The notes under the pieces: model-generated
Seen by the model: only the letters and a program-made list of their open reading frames with translations
What the model was told of the DNA's origin: nothing
Databases searched by the model: none
Position numbers and translations under genes: made by a program
Source of the DNA: Tillus elongatus
Taxonomy: Eukaryota > Arthropoda > Insecta > Coleoptera > Cleridae
Assembly: GCA_964006375.1 (NCBI GenBank)
Contig: OZ023266.1
Span: 17,475,565-17,539,564 of the forward strand
Length of the DNA: 64,000 bases
Direction of reading: 5' to 3'
In this document: piece by piece, positions 50,101 through 52,100 of the stretch
Position numbering within the stretch: position 1 is the first letter of the stretch
Layout of the letters: each line of letters begins with the position of its first letter

Positions 50101-50941
50101 GGGCCACTTGCTCCAGTTAGCTTACACACTGGCTACGTCCTTCACCTACAAAAACGAAAACCAACAGTGAAGCCAGAGAAGTAGTCTCCAAGTCTGTATG
50201 TACCTAAATTTATTTAAAAAAAATCCTGACATTACCGCCGCTGCGGGTACTGCCCAGCCAGAATCTGGCTTAGTGACCACTGTCTCAAGACACATTTTTC
50301 TACCGTTCCCATATCAAAATCCTGAGTTTGCATTTTTGTCTCTGTTAAAACCAAATGACCTTGTTGCAGAGGCCGTAGAACCTTAAACTTGCGAATCTAG
50401 CATTCCTCTTATCAACTATGTTTCAAGTGACCCGTTTTGAACTGCAACTTGTGCAGTTAATTTGTTTATAATTTCAACATGCCCAACGTGCATATTCTGA
50501 TTATATTTACGAGCGCTTAAAATATTTGTTGTGGCAATTTTTTATTAACTTTTCGAGATCCAACCCAGTAATTTATTTACATGTTCTCTGAACATTTATG
50601 TATAGAGAAATTTTATAAAACTAGGTACTTAACCAGGTAAGCACCTTGCTTACATCTGACCCCAACTTGAAGACAAAATTTATCCGTAGGAAAATTTTGT
50701 CTCAATATAGATACTTAGCAAGCATCCTGCTTACACTATTTACGTGTACCATGTGCCAAACTACAATATGCTGTCTCTTCAATGTTTCAGTGACATTCCA
50801 GCAGACGAAGTGGTGTTGAAGAGGGATGCTCCTAAATCAGCCCCTGTAGCGAAGACAGAAGACTGTGCAAAAGCTAATTCCAGCGAACATAAGGGACAGG
50901 GCGATGCTCCACCGAGAGTCGAAGCAGCCGCCACACGTTAA
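4279..50941 (+). CDS. FAM120A: FAM120-family protein (constitutive coactivator of PPAR-gamma-like), complete 15-exon gene
   Basis: Exons join as 4279-4489, 9044-9330, 11127-11273, 11325-11525, 11721-11913, 12270-12347, 21253-21368, 28585-28666, 31166-31378, 36103-36360, 40842-41230, 46049-46349, 47736-48073, 48605-48693 and 50791-50941. The sum is 3054 nt: 1017 codons plus TAA, with phase preserved at every GT-AG junction. I recognise the family from the N-terminal block around VDAENCLDRLYGG (residues 55-67), the FNGT and KGTPPPKVW blocks of exon 2, the HVLS/MEDE block of exon 10, the RRRMRALLSCLNSDTP block of exon 11 and the NDACG..PW..CCPW.YFDGKLF block of exon 12. The N-terminus resembles XPG/FEN1-type nuclease folds; whether it is catalytic cannot be judged. 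A lysine-rich linker (about 350-370), a serine-rich stretch (exon 9) and an RG-rich tail (exon 13) follow. Vertebrate relatives are cytoplasmic RNA-binding scaffold proteins. The start has a strong context (AAG before ATG, G after) and an in-frame stop at 4255-4257. Confidence 0.93.
4556..4905. mobile_element. Foldback/MITE-like element, family 2, short copy (intron 1)
   Basis: Arms of about 120 bp are inverted: GGAACCTGTGATGAGTACT...CGATCGTTTCACTAACAAAG on the left and CTTTGTTAGTGAAACGATCG on the right. Related longer copies are at 44927-45925 and 60975-61780, and a single arm at 37140-37225. Confidence 0.65.
4952..5829. repeat. Foldback element, family 1, with core expanded into a palindromic satellite (intron 1)
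   Basis: The left arm (4952-5023) matches family 1. The core then repeats: TCACTGTTGGGTTAGATG starts at 5024, 5154, 5284, 5383, 5482, 5612 and 5742, giving periods 130, 130, 99, 99, 130, 130 and a last partial unit. Each 130-bp unit is a near-perfect palindrome centred on AGCATTCTCTGAGAATGCT; the 99-bp units lack about 30 bp of one arm. The right arm is absent; the array stops where a LINE fragment begins. Confidence 0.85.
5830..6890 (-). mobile_element. RNase H-type LINE fragment (intron 1)
   Basis: Minus-strand translation in shifting frames gives the C-terminal end of an I/R1-group non-LTR element: SKRAVKLLNLSRGQRRNITG, a residual zinc-knuckle region, and upstream RNase H-like text. It parallels 28828-30199 and 33676-34121 but lacks the last ~150 nt and has several frameshifts. 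Dead. Confidence 0.75.
7040..8640 (-). mobile_element. Internally deleted LINE with coiled-coil ORF1 and RT fragment (intron 1)
   Basis: Read on the minus strand. 8589-8098 is an open frame with a leucine-rich coiled coil (LQSKNKILEENSQLLKEKIS), typical of ORF1 proteins. 7968-7189 begins with a further ORF1-like segment (SFLFLSGLDPG...YLSAKNL) and passes in frame into reverse transcriptase (YQPISLLPVVSKLMEKCMAK, QFGFRQNKDT, VLFCDLSKASDCV). It stops at the GVPQGS motif, where Q is TAG (7190 area); the coding sense continues beyond as GSVLGPILFLIYIN...FADDTT. The endonuclease region is missing. Confidence 0.8.
8841..8969. mobile_element. Small MITE-like hairpin, 129 bp (intron 1)
   Basis: Inverted ends AAATACAGAGG..CCTCTGGCTTCAC and its complement (about 29 bp) enclose a 60-bp unrelated core. 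It lies 75 nt upstream of the exon 2 acceptor. Confidence 0.55.
9044..9330 (+). CDS. FAM120A: FAM120 exon 2 (residues 71-166)
   Basis: The acceptor TTTACAG ends at 9043; the split codon G|AT gives D71 followed by WACGGQWNRM. Contains the family blocks GNIELAAVFNGT and KGTPPPKVWW. The donor GTAAGC is at 9331; 287 nt, ending in phase 0. Confidence 0.95.
9362..9612 (-). pseudogene. Tc1/mariner-superfamily transposase fragment (intron 2)
   Basis: An 81-residue minus-strand open frame contains FIVHAGGEMGFVSNCLLIFE, then YHDDMNSQNCEKWLTEKLIS. I recognise this as the catalytic core between the two first Asp positions of a DDE transposase widespread in insects. No ends or remaining domains nearby. 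Confidence 0.65.
9755..10832 (+). mobile_element. CR1/Jockey-like LINE, 5'-truncated and frameshifted (intron 2)
   Basis: Nucleotide-level copy of the LINE at 18438-20629, from the TGGACAGCAAATTTCCTCTC region to the 3' end (TGTAAGCCCTCGTTGTGTG and an A-rich tail). RT motif text is broken by frameshifts and by a ~30-bp deletion near 10355. Confidence 0.85.
10840..11070 (-). other. Unidentified antisense open frame (intron 2)
   Basis: The minus strand reads without stops through KCDEVILRVSDGFSAELNLA and NSKKTGVAFLELTAFDTRGS, then a hydrophobic stretch. I do not recognise the protein. It extends into an (ATT)n tract that only adds isoleucines. It could be an exon remnant of an unrelated gene or a transposon fragment. 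Confidence 0.3.
11073..11121. repeat. (ATT)n microsatellite abutting the exon 3 acceptor
   Basis: About 16 ATT units end 5 nt before the TTTTTAG acceptor of exon 3, replacing most of the usual pyrimidine tract. Confidence 0.9.
11127..11273 (+). CDS. FAM120A: FAM120 exon 3 (residues 167-215)
   Basis: Encodes MDDHKQEVIAYCREYGFHGL, matching the DHHQEVIGFCRENGFHGL region known from vertebrate FAM120A. The acceptor TTTTTAG follows directly on an (ATT)n microsatellite. The donor GTATGG is at 11274; phase 0 at both ends. Confidence 0.93.
11274..11324 (+). other. 51-nt stop-free intron 3
   Basis: A GT...CAG interval of 51 nt with a T-rich body. It is a multiple of three without a stop in the coding frame, so retention would add 17 hydrophobic residues (VWIFLLFFAILFNYLLQ) to the protein. 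The vertebrate family has no such insert at this point, so splicing is the expected outcome. Confidence 0.8.
11325..11525 (+). CDS. FAM120A: FAM120 exon 4 (residues 216-282)
   Basis: Encodes GSLETKEYMLNELHKALQ and the AALLGNFLLP block typical of the end of the XPG-like domain. It is separated from exon 3 by only 51 nt. The donor is GTAAGT at 11526. Confidence 0.93.
11579..11650 (+). ncRNA. Intronic box C/D snoRNA candidate (28S rRNA guide), intron 4
   Basis: Box C ATGATGA (11582-11588), D' CTGA (11605-11608), C' TGATGT (11619-11624) and D CTGA (11641-11644) are correctly ordered and spaced for a ~70-nt C/D snoRNA. The guide upstream of D' contains CATCTTTCGGG, complementary over 11 nt to the conserved large-subunit rRNA segment CCCGAAAGAUG. 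The fifth base before D' pairs with the G of CCCG, predicting 2'-O-methylation there (the site I equate with yeast 25S Gm805). Box D lies 76 nt upstream of the 3' splice site, the usual spacing for intronic C/D snoRNAs. The closing stem next to the boxes is weak (about 2 bp, with an AU-rich stem further out), which lowers confidence. Confidence 0.68.
11721..11913 (+). CDS. FAM120A: FAM120 exon 5 (residues 283-346)
   Basis: The acceptor TTTTTCACAG ends at 11720. Encodes PAVESNIKALANFVRTLPPV... and RFRQSVQYYLNG, corresponding to the family region after the nuclease-like domain. The donor GTACGT at 11914 leaves phase 1. Confidence 0.92.
12270..12347 (+). CDS. FAM120A: FAM120 exon 6 (lysine-rich linker, residues 347-372)
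   Basis: Acceptor ATTTCAG at 12269; the split codon G|AC keeps frame. Encodes a highly charged low-complexity linker (DKKNKDEKNKKKKK). A second CAG at 12278-12280 could serve as an alternative acceptor but would break the frame. Donor GTAAGT at 12348. Confidence 0.85.
12960..14060 (-). mobile_element. LINE reverse-transcriptase fragment (intron 6)
   Basis: The minus strand gives RT N-terminal text (ITEEEIRRAIQKLSSKMTSS, PDQIPSFLVKDCA, FPSIWKLARVCPIFKTGD, INYRPIDLL). Degraded linker sequence follows up to about 14060. Catalytic motifs are missing; multiple stops. The family differs from the LINE at 18438. Confidence 0.75.
14096..14291 (+). mobile_element. Mariner transposase 3' end with terminal inverted repeat (intron 6)
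   Basis: A + strand frame reads YFEDLDKAYFLEGIKKLEKR then TKCKELKGDYVEK and stop, the usual C-terminus of insect mariner transposases; a Trp normally after EKR is deleted. The 3' TIR-like sequence ACGGACTTATTGACCAGCCC ends at about 14291, followed by TA. Confidence 0.75.
14292..15309 (+). mobile_element. hAT-like non-autonomous element, copy 1 (intron 6)
   Basis: Shares long stretches with 26901-28299 (GAATAGTATGTCTAAGGTTCAC-type start, GGGTGAAAATGCC, TTTGGCAGCATTCAATGCCTG) and ends in TTCGAAGCTTCCCTCACCTC, the family's right end. The left end is lost where the mariner fragment stops. Confidence 0.6.
15310..16349. other. Unassigned AT-rich part of intron 6
   Basis: No gene or element boundary recognised. 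15540-15640 contains a tRNA B-box-like TTTGATCCCGGGC that could mark a decayed SINE, without a convincing A box. Confidence 0.3.
16350..16525. repeat. Inverted copy of the 310-bp repeat, forming a palindrome
   Basis: GCCCATTTCTTCCCTAATATAG at about 16420 faces CTATATTAGGGAAGAAATGAGC at about 16470, two oppositely oriented ends of the 310-bp repeat found downstream. Confidence 0.6.
16526..17182 (+). mobile_element. Jockey-type LINE 3' end (intron 6)
   Basis: The open frame at 16588-17046 encodes the post-RT region (RSRLEYGSVVWAPTYEIHVV, SVQRKFLKFL). It is followed by a 3' tail ending in (AATA)n/A-rich sequence at 17149-17180. 5'-truncated, and inserted into the 310-bp repeat, which resumes directly after it. 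Confidence 0.75.
17183..17930. repeat. ~310-bp tandem repeat, about 2.5 units (intron 6)
   Basis: The shared segment ACATTTT(G)TGTTATGTGGAGCT recurs at about 17214, 17521 and 17831 (periods 307 and 310). A single diverged unit lies at 25827-26190. Each unit contains CTCTAATTAGAGCGAAAC and a short internal inverted repeat; the long frames across it are repeat artefacts. Confidence 0.75.
17942..18215. repeat. ~57-bp minisatellite, about 5 units (intron 6)
   Basis: Five imperfect units of GGCCATGCTTATTTTGTCCA / CATGGCAAACCACCCAATAC / TTTGGCTGATGTT. It lies about 80 bp upstream of snoRNA copy A. Both strands are open by chance because of the repeat. Confidence 0.85.
18297..18432 (+). ncRNA. Box H/ACA snoRNA copy A (intron 6)
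   Basis: Hairpin 1 is closed by CCTTCCTT (18297-18304) with AAGGAAGG (18350-18357). The hinge box ATATAA fits ANANNA (18358-18363). Hairpin 2 is closed by GCAACAA (18366-18372) with TTGTTGC (18419-18425). ACA is at 18427-18429, three nt before the inferred end. The upper stem of hairpin 2 ends at 18411, 15 nt before ACA; that of hairpin 1 ends 14 nt before the hinge box. Both match the 14-16 nt rule for pseudouridylation pockets. Pocket sequences are TGGGTGC/TCAATCT and AAAAGC/TGTCAA. This copy has an A where others have G in GGACT, leaving one mismatch in the upper stem. Sense to the host gene; a LINE starts about 5 nt downstream. Confidence 0.78.
18438..20644 (+). mobile_element. CR1/Jockey-like LINE, 5'-truncated, nearly intact RT (intron 6)
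   Basis: Begins just after snoRNA copy A and ends in the family 3' sequence (TGTAAGCCCTCGTGGTGTG) and an A-rich tail (20615-20629). GTTTTTAA at 18430-18437 and 20645-20652 could be the target-site duplication, leaving 15 nt unexplained after the A-tail. Other copies: 9755, 22800 (minus) and 41790. Confidence 0.88.
18452..20578 (+). CDS. Reverse transcriptase of the CR1/Jockey-like LINE (N-terminally truncated)
   Basis: 708 codons from the first ATG without a stop; the frame is open further upstream, so the ATG is not the native start and the endonuclease domain is absent. Visible RT motifs in order: NYRPISLLSVISKVMEK; QYGFRHRRST; motif A ALDISKAFDQVWH with the first catalytic Asp; GVPQGSALAPTLFLLHINDL; motif C YADD at 19715-19726; then a C-terminal region with LEYCSHIWGAAAAS and IQKRAIRLIGD. 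No RNase H domain. All catalytic Asp residues are present, so this copy is recent. Confidence 0.88.
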   Translation: MRDNFSSFPWTSVCFSHPDPSDISQNVTEIIQAGMELFIPRTQKTSSATQKPWFSKSCDKARLEKVKAHKTLLHNPTQENREAFNDARNRYVRILSEAKNSFNNHIKNKVLSSSNGGKPFWTLAKPIGNNFCKSTFPPLVSGDEIVSTALGKAELFASLFAGNSTLNPPPNVQPPTVPNVAHKMTDIIFKTKKVRKMLSSLNTRKASGLDEIPAIVLKKCAPELAPVLTRLFQISYNKGIFPSNWKTARVQPIPKKGSKALPSNYRPISLLSVISKVMEKYINTELLKFLEKHSLIHDRQYGFRHRRSTADLLSFVTHSWNKSMEQHGESQIVALDISKAFDQVWHAALLNKLPAYGLPPKLCTWTANFLSNRSISVVVDGHSSKLYPINAGVPQGSALAPTLFLLHINDLLSSTSNPVHSYADDSTLHSNIQYSKPVSLAQLDEDRRLMERSVSVDLQKILDWGSRNLVQFNPTKTKSCFLSHKRYSSPRPITMNNQVIQSNESFSLVGISVDRNLNWHQHVTSIAEAAAKKLGFLFRTRKYFSPTNLYTLYTSQIRPNLEYCSHIWGAAAASTLAILDFIQKRAIRLIGDPTLTQRLPSLGHRRAVGDLSLFYRYLHGHCSEELSSIIPPPAAPSRSTRGTERMHPFNVQVTRHRTSCYARSFVPRTSKLWNSLPAHVFPSPPNLQTFKSRINKLPLSSLSTPMVR
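21253..21368 (+). CDS. FAM120A: FAM120 exon 7 (residues 373-411)
   Basis: Acceptor TGTTTTGCAG at 21252, in phase with exon 6. Encodes a hydrophilic Asn/Lys/Glu-rich segment ending in TTEQE, with no recognisable domain. Donor GTGTGT at 21369. Included because phase and length (116 nt) restore phase 0 exactly. Confidence 0.85.
21880..22790 (-). pseudogene. Decayed HTH/DDE transposase of the long-TIR element
   Basis: Minus-strand text in shifting frames shows an N-terminal segment (VYTIAEKVEIISLFY), a central WMVLHHIMPQ (normally HDGAP.H) and the typical insect-transposase C-terminus resembling WP.R.PDLTPL..F..G. Many stops and frameshifts; not functional. Confidence 0.6.
22800..24332 (-). mobile_element. 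CR1/Jockey-like LINE, minus-strand copy
   Basis: Reverse complement of the 18438 family. The 3' end is at 22800-22850 (ACACCACGAGGGCTTACAGT) and the 5' truncation at about 24332. The RT frame is open only in parts (23995-23411); motif C and GVPQGS are altered or frameshifted. Confidence 0.85.
24886..25058. other. Intron 7 spacer before snoRNA copy B
   Basis: Unique-looking AT-rich sequence between the mariner-type element and snoRNA B. Nothing recognised. Confidence 0.3.
25059..25194 (+). ncRNA. Box H/ACA snoRNA copy B (intron 7)
   Basis: Same architecture as the other copies. Hinge ATATCA fits ANANNA. The lower stem of hairpin 2 has a C to T change at its base, turning G-C into G-U. The upper stem GGACT/AGTCC is intact and the terminal loop has diverged (AAACCTTG), as expected for an unconstrained loop. 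ACA at 25189-25191. Guide pockets GGGTGC and TCAATCT are unchanged. Confidence 0.78.
25827..26190. repeat. Single unit of the 310-bp repeat (intron 7)
   Basis: Shares CTATATTAGGGTAGAAATGGGCC, ACAACATACTACTTG and CTCTAATTAGAGCGAAACC with 17183-17930, same orientation, with ~20% divergence by eye. Confidence 0.7.
26191..26900. other. Unassigned part of intron 7
   Basis: AT-rich, with short chance frames only. No element ends recognised. Confidence 0.3.
26901..28299 (+). mobile_element. hAT-like non-autonomous element, complete copy (intron 7)
   Basis: 1399 bp with 12-bp inverted ends TAGATGTGTGCG and CGCACACCTCCA (10 of 12 bases pair as inverted repeat). Flanked by 8-bp near-identical duplications ATTTTATT (26893-26900) and GTTTTATT (28300-28307), the target-site length typical of hAT. 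Rich in CGAAC/GTTCG runs near both ends; no transposase. Confidence 0.7.
28585..28666 (+). CDS. FAM120A: FAM120 exon 8 (residues 412-438)
   Basis: Acceptor TCTTTTCCAG at 28584. Encodes QETLQKYKLATANVVMSQDI and a few more residues. 82 nt with donor GTAATT at 28667, leaving phase 1. The segment is short and not individually diagnostic; it is supported by phase and splice signals. Confidence 0.8.
28828..30199 (-). mobile_element. RNase H-type LINE, 3' part (intron 8)
   Basis: On the minus strand it ends in TCGCGGACGCCTGTAAAAAA at 28828, the family 3' tail. Upstream are a zinc-knuckle end (CRLCGEGEKSAQHILCEC), VDCPGLRHRKSVIDEPSSKRA, an RNase H region with several stops, and further 5' sequence to 30199. 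Same family as 5830 and 33676. Many stops, so dead. Confidence 0.8.
30200..30662 (-). mobile_element. hAT-like element, partial inverted copy (intron 8)
   Basis: Inverted relative of 14400-14780 (CACCGGAAGGCATTTTCACC, CTTTTACATGTCAAATATTG), ending in GAAGTTCGTGTGTCACCC, the family's terminal sequence. The other half is missing at the LINE boundary. Confidence 0.65.
30663..31165. other. Unassigned end of intron 8
   Basis: No repeat or gene recognised before exon 9. Confidence 0.3.
31166..31378 (+). CDS. FAM120A: FAM120 exon 9 (serine-rich linker)
   Basis: Acceptor TTTCTTTTCAG at 31165. Encodes a Ser/Asn-rich disordered segment (ESSTSSSSASG, SSSSSNTSSLL), comparable with the Ser-rich linker of vertebrate FAM120A. 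The donor GTAAGTG at 31379 leaves a single A that joins exon 10 to make Lys. Confidence 0.85.
31531..31583 (+). pseudogene. Half copy of the H/ACA snoRNA (hairpin 1 only), intron 9
   Basis: CTTTCCTTAAAAGCACCTG and TGTGACCTTTTGGGTTGTC match hairpin 1 of the family. The closing AAGGAAGG, hinge, hairpin 2 and ACA box are missing. It lies 389 nt upstream of the full copy in the same intron and orientation and is presumably dead. Confidence 0.6.
31676..31971 (+). repeat. Intron segment duplicated with snoRNA C at 42729
   Basis: Segments such as CAAACTGCATCTCTAGAATA, CATTATGCAAAGATTTGTTG and TCCTTCAGAGCATTTAAGAA are almost identical to 42729-42992. The duplicated unit therefore comprises about 295 bp of upstream intron plus the snoRNA. 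Confidence 0.9.
31972..32107 (+). ncRNA. Box H/ACA snoRNA copy C (intron 9)
   Basis: All stems are intact: CCTTCCTT/AAGGAAGG, GCAACAA/TTGTTGC, and GGACTAAGCT against AGTTTaAGTCC (10 bp with one bulged A). Hinge ATATAA; ACA at 32102-32104. Together with about 295 bp of upstream intron it is duplicated at 42729-43129. Confidence 0.8.
32108..32620. other. Unassigned part of intron 9
   Basis: No gene or element recognised between snoRNA copy C and the RT fragment. Confidence 0.3.
32625..32737 (+). pseudogene. LINE RT motif A fragment
   Basis: Reads GGQVDLYFDFTKAFDSAPYS LLLNKLHS, the motif A region of a Jockey-type RT related to the copy at 39108. Cut off by the hAT-like element end at 32738. 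Confidence 0.65.
33676..34121 (+). mobile_element. RNase H-type LINE 3' end with target-site duplication
   Basis: Flanked by AATATCTGT at 33667-33675 and 34122-34130. Encodes an intact C-terminus with a zinc knuckle (CRLCGEGEESAQHILCEC), ending in SLCRLVQGTVILEWVE and a stop at 34030-34032. A ~90-bp 3' tail with poly(A) follows. Opposite in orientation to the BEL fragment it entered; the best-preserved copy of this family's end. Confidence 0.9.
34499..34691. mobile_element. MITE, 193 bp, TIR TGCCCAGTTTCACAAAGC
   Basis: Perfect-looking 18-bp terminal inverted repeats extend, with mismatches, to about 60 bp; ATA lies on both sides. Lies inside the BEL fragment between gag and protease text. 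The superfamily cannot be assigned. Confidence 0.75.
35695..36016. mobile_element. TIR element, family 3, complete copy (intron 9)
   Basis: Left end GCAACAAGTGCGTTATGGTA, right end TACCATAACACACTCCATGC(GTCCAG). The core has an AT-rich segment shared with 3010-3375 and 58509-58807. Its right end is 87 nt upstream of exon 10. Confidence 0.7.
36103..36360 (+). CDS. FAM120A: FAM120 exon 10
   Basis: Acceptor TTCTTTTCAG at 36102. Encodes RHQKGLMAPMILHVLSTQEV and MEDEGNREFPP...YQPLRQHVYAVLF, clearly homologous to the KKGLMYPYIFHVLTKGEI and IEDE..PP..YRPVRQYVYGVLF blocks of vertebrate FAM120A. Donor GTAAGT at 36361. Confidence 0.95.
36420..39080. other. Long unassigned part of intron 10
   Basis: Apart from one family 2 foldback arm (37140-37225, AAGTACACTTGGAGAACACT) I recognise nothing. 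A 74-residue minus-strand frame (37898-37674) has no recognisable motif. 37500-38290 is slightly richer in C than its surroundings. Confidence 0.35.
39090..40350 (+). mobile_element. Jockey-type LINE fragment (intron 10)
   Basis: RT text across three frames: QVDAVYLDFSNAFNSVDHEV (motif A), SHKDLYLVPF (from PQGS..GP.LF), YGDDLK (motif C, the usual A replaced by G), then post-RT SVQRRFLKYL and SLADRRTLSDQCFLFKLIHG. The 3' end is at about 40345 (TTAATTAAATAAAAATG). Frameshifted. Confidence 0.78.
40584..40720 (+). ncRNA. Box H/ACA snoRNA copy D (intron 10)
   Basis: Hinge ATATTA fits ANANNA; ACA at 40715-40717. In the upper stem of hairpin 2 the left strand AAGCT has become AAATT yet still pairs with AGTTT (G-U became A-U, C-G became U-G). 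Guide pockets are unchanged. It lies 121 nt upstream of the exon 11 acceptor, sense strand. Confidence 0.78.
40842..41230 (+). CDS. FAM120A: FAM120 exon 11
   Basis: Acceptor TGTCCACAG at 40841. Encodes VKEWVYSRANPYQKAEAV, LQRLWFGPSVDDKRRRMRAL and LSCLNSDTPLILNTAYVPQH, then VLRYVM and RRHELDAFL. This is the most conserved C-terminal block of the family. Donor GTGAGT at 41231, phase 0. Confidence 0.96.
41345..41785 (+). mobile_element. Second LINE family, RT fragment (intron 11)
   Basis: Degraded text HKVEATIKKLKNGKW, KYGSSNLTGAWTGVF, QVPMEWKDAIV and CFDQIFSFQQV matches the fingers region of RTE-like or related LINE RTs. Many frameshifts. Confidence 0.55.
41790..42728 (+). mobile_element. CR1/Jockey-like LINE fragment (intron 11)
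   Basis: A copy of the 18438 family from motif A (VTIDISKAFNQIWHAALLNK) to the region before the 3' UTR. It ends abruptly in GAACAGAGCGAATGCA where the duplicated intron/snoRNA block begins. Frameshifts and stops present. Confidence 0.85.
42729..42992 (+). repeat. Duplicated intron segment upstream of snoRNA E
   Basis: Counterpart of 31676-31971; the two differ by a few substitutions and a ~30-bp indel near the snoRNA. The left boundary coincides with the LINE break at 42728. Confidence 0.9.
42993..43129 (+). ncRNA. Box H/ACA snoRNA copy E (intron 11)
   Basis: Duplicate of copy C with its upstream flank. Hinge ATATAA, ACA at 43124-43126, pockets conserved. AAACT/AGTTT replaces AAGCT/AGTTT, improving pairing. 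The base pair closing hairpin 2 is lost (G opposite G), and CCTTCCTC weakens hairpin 1 by one pair. Confidence 0.75.
43385..44240 (-). mobile_element. Second RNase H-type LINE family, RNase H and zinc-knuckle end (intron 11)
   Basis: Minus strand: RNase H text DWGAG.GAYRSNTDARISSG, IHQAGVYAIKMCAIETIQKD and IKIYSHSQAAIKVLGSY (43946-44200, one frameshift). Then an open frame at 43821-43462 with SRAKKLIELNKQLRALVGLY and the knuckle CRLCMESDETAEHMLCSC. Distinct from the family at 33676. Confidence 0.8.
44241..44926. other. Unassigned part of intron 11
   Basis: AT-rich. About 44620-44760 contains a short A-rich 3'-tail-like stretch (AATAAATAAATAAG) that may be the end of an old retroposon. Confidence 0.3.
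44927..45925. mobile_element. Foldback/MITE-like element, family 2, ~1 kb copy (intron 11)
   Basis: Left arm GATCCTGTGATGAGCACTAA..CGATCGTTTCGTTGACAATG and right arm CATTGTCAACGAAACGATCG..GGTGTTCTCCAAGTGTA are inverted over about 110 bp. The 750-bp core shares segments with 61330-61780. It ends 124 bp upstream of exon 12. Confidence 0.72.
46049..46349 (+). CDS. FAM120A: FAM120 exon 12
   Basis: Acceptor TTTGTTGCAG at 46048. Encodes SSRGVQLAALLMEGVEMALV, ANDACGAPLPW, CCPWLYFDGKLFH and VERMRKAILEGL, all matching the vertebrate family block by block. Donor GTAAGA at 46350, leaving phase 1. Confidence 0.96.
46376..47735. other. Intron 12, no element recognised
   Basis: I see no transposon, snoRNA copy or other gene in this 1.4-kb intron. 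Chance frames only. Confidence 0.4.
47736..48073 (+). CDS. FAM120A: FAM120 exon 13 (RG-rich)
   Basis: Acceptor TTTTCTAG at 47735. Encodes ARGGQLQVAGVVVGSWG, equivalent to the GGKLEIAGTVVGHW motif of vertebrate FAM120A. Gly/Arg-rich stretches (GYGGRGRPPL, GGRGRSAQQQ) of the kind associated with RNA binding and arginine methylation follow. Donor GTAAGT at 48074. Confidence 0.94.
48397..48530 (+). ncRNA. Box H/ACA snoRNA copy F (divergent, intron 13)
   Basis: The most divergent copy keeps every structural element. CCTTCC/GGAAGG closes hairpin 1. The upper stem is ACCTGC/GCAGGT, fully paired, where others have ACCTGA/TTAGGT. Hinge ATATCA. TCAACA/TGTTGA closes hairpin 2 (the outer G-C became U-A). 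GGTA/TACC replaces GGACT/AGTCC. ACA at 48525-48527 is 15 nt from the pocket. Guides GGGTGC and TCAATCT are identical to the other copies. The 531-nt host intron carries it 74 nt upstream of the 3' splice site. Substitutions concentrate as paired changes in stems, so this copy is a strong candidate for the functional or ancestral gene. Confidence 0.82.
48605..48693 (+). CDS. FAM120A: FAM120 exon 14
   Basis: Acceptor CTTTTTAG at 48604. Encodes a basic Asn/Lys-rich segment (PTKKRNASNKSNKNATNQRV). Donor GTAAGTG at 48694, leaving phase 2. Follows the short 531-nt intron 13 that carries snoRNA copy F. Confidence 0.85.
48710..49837. other. Unassigned first half of intron 14
   Basis: AT-rich, without recognised coding or repeat ends. 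TTACTTTAATA followed by AATAAAATTTAT near 49110 loosely resembles 37085-37110, hinting at an old shared repeat. Confidence 0.3.
49848..50202. mobile_element. Foldback element, family 1, complete copy (intron 14)
   Basis: 355 bp. Inverted arms of about 150 bp, from TACATACAGACTTGG outward to the centre near 50035. A ~45-nt left leader (CTTCATTGATTGTTGTTCCC) has no counterpart on the right. The 10-bp target-site duplication CCTAAATTTA is at 49838-49847 and 50203-50212. It is the reference for the copies at 21 and 4952. Confidence 0.82.
50791..50941 (+). CDS. FAM120A: FAM120 exon 15 and stop
   Basis: Acceptor AATGTTTCAG at 50790. The split codon GG|T is followed by DIPADEVVLKRDAPKSAPVA and an Ala/Glu/Lys-rich tail ending EAAATR. 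TAA is at 50939-50941. Confidence 0.88.
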
Positions 50942-52100
50942 AAATGTTCCAATCTCAAATATTCCCAGATGTTCGACATAATAGTAGTGATAGTCGTGAC
51001 TTTATTTCTGTGCAACTTTTTTTACCCACTGTAATTTTCCCCTCCTGCATCAGGACTTTAAAGAAGTGACAAAACATAACTTGACAATTTGTAGCCTTAT
51101 TAGGAAACAATTGAGGATTTACACGAACGGCTCTTCCATAAAGACATGAGGACTTGACTGTGAAGTGTCGTAGAGACGTGTCTTTGAAATTCTAGTGACT
51201 TGTTTTGCAATCACGTTAGCTCGACAACGATAATCTAACATGGCAGTGTTGGTGTGTTTTAGGTTTTTGTAGAAAGCAGGTCTTCTAACAGGGTTATATA
51301 CATCAACAGAATATTAGGACGGGCCGACACTGCTCAGAGTTGTGTTCAGAGAAGTCTGCAATTGCGACTTGACTGTACGAGAGCATATGTATATTTTTCT
51401 ATGTTTGTTACACATGTTATAATTATATTATTGACTGAAGAGAGTGCTTTCGATGCACTGCTGTGATCTATTTATGGTATTTATATGTTAGATCTGTTGT
51501 TTGGATCGTTGTAACTTTGACTGCTCCCGCCTTCAAAACGTGTTTATAATTTTTTATTACTATTATTATTAATATTTAAATCGCTGGGAGTCGTTAACGT
51601 TACCAAGATGTGATGAGAATGATGGTAAAGAATGGTTCTATATAAATATGTATTTGATGACCTTTCGGGGTATATTTGAAAAATTTCTTCAACAAAACCA
51701 ACATGGTGCAACATCAGTATGTATATTCTTCACATAACTGAACACATTTGAAAATTATGTGACATTCAAAATGTCATCGAAATAATTTTATACAAGTTTT
51801 ATGCTTGTATTAATAATTGTAAAATGCCCAATTTGGCAAATATGCACATTGCTAATTACATAAAATATAAATGTAATTCATTAGTCTCCCAAAATGATCG
51901 CCATCTTTTTAGATATTATTGCCACCACATTTAGATATAACTTACCAACTTTCCGATGGATTTATGAATATAGATGTTTAGATATAACGTCACTTAAGTA
52001 TGAAATATACAATTAAAATGTTTGGTTAGCCGCCAAACTGCCTTTTAGTTAAACGCACAAATTCACATGGTTTGTTATTAAAAGTTGATTTAAATACGTG
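50942..52100 (+). other. Probable 3' UTR of FAM120
   Basis: AT-rich non-coding sequence directly after the stop codon, free of recognisable transposons until about 52570. No AATAAA occurs here. ATTAAA variants at 52012-52017 and 52077-52082 are the nearest polyadenylation-signal candidates, so the end is uncertain and transcripts may run further. Confidence 0.4.
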
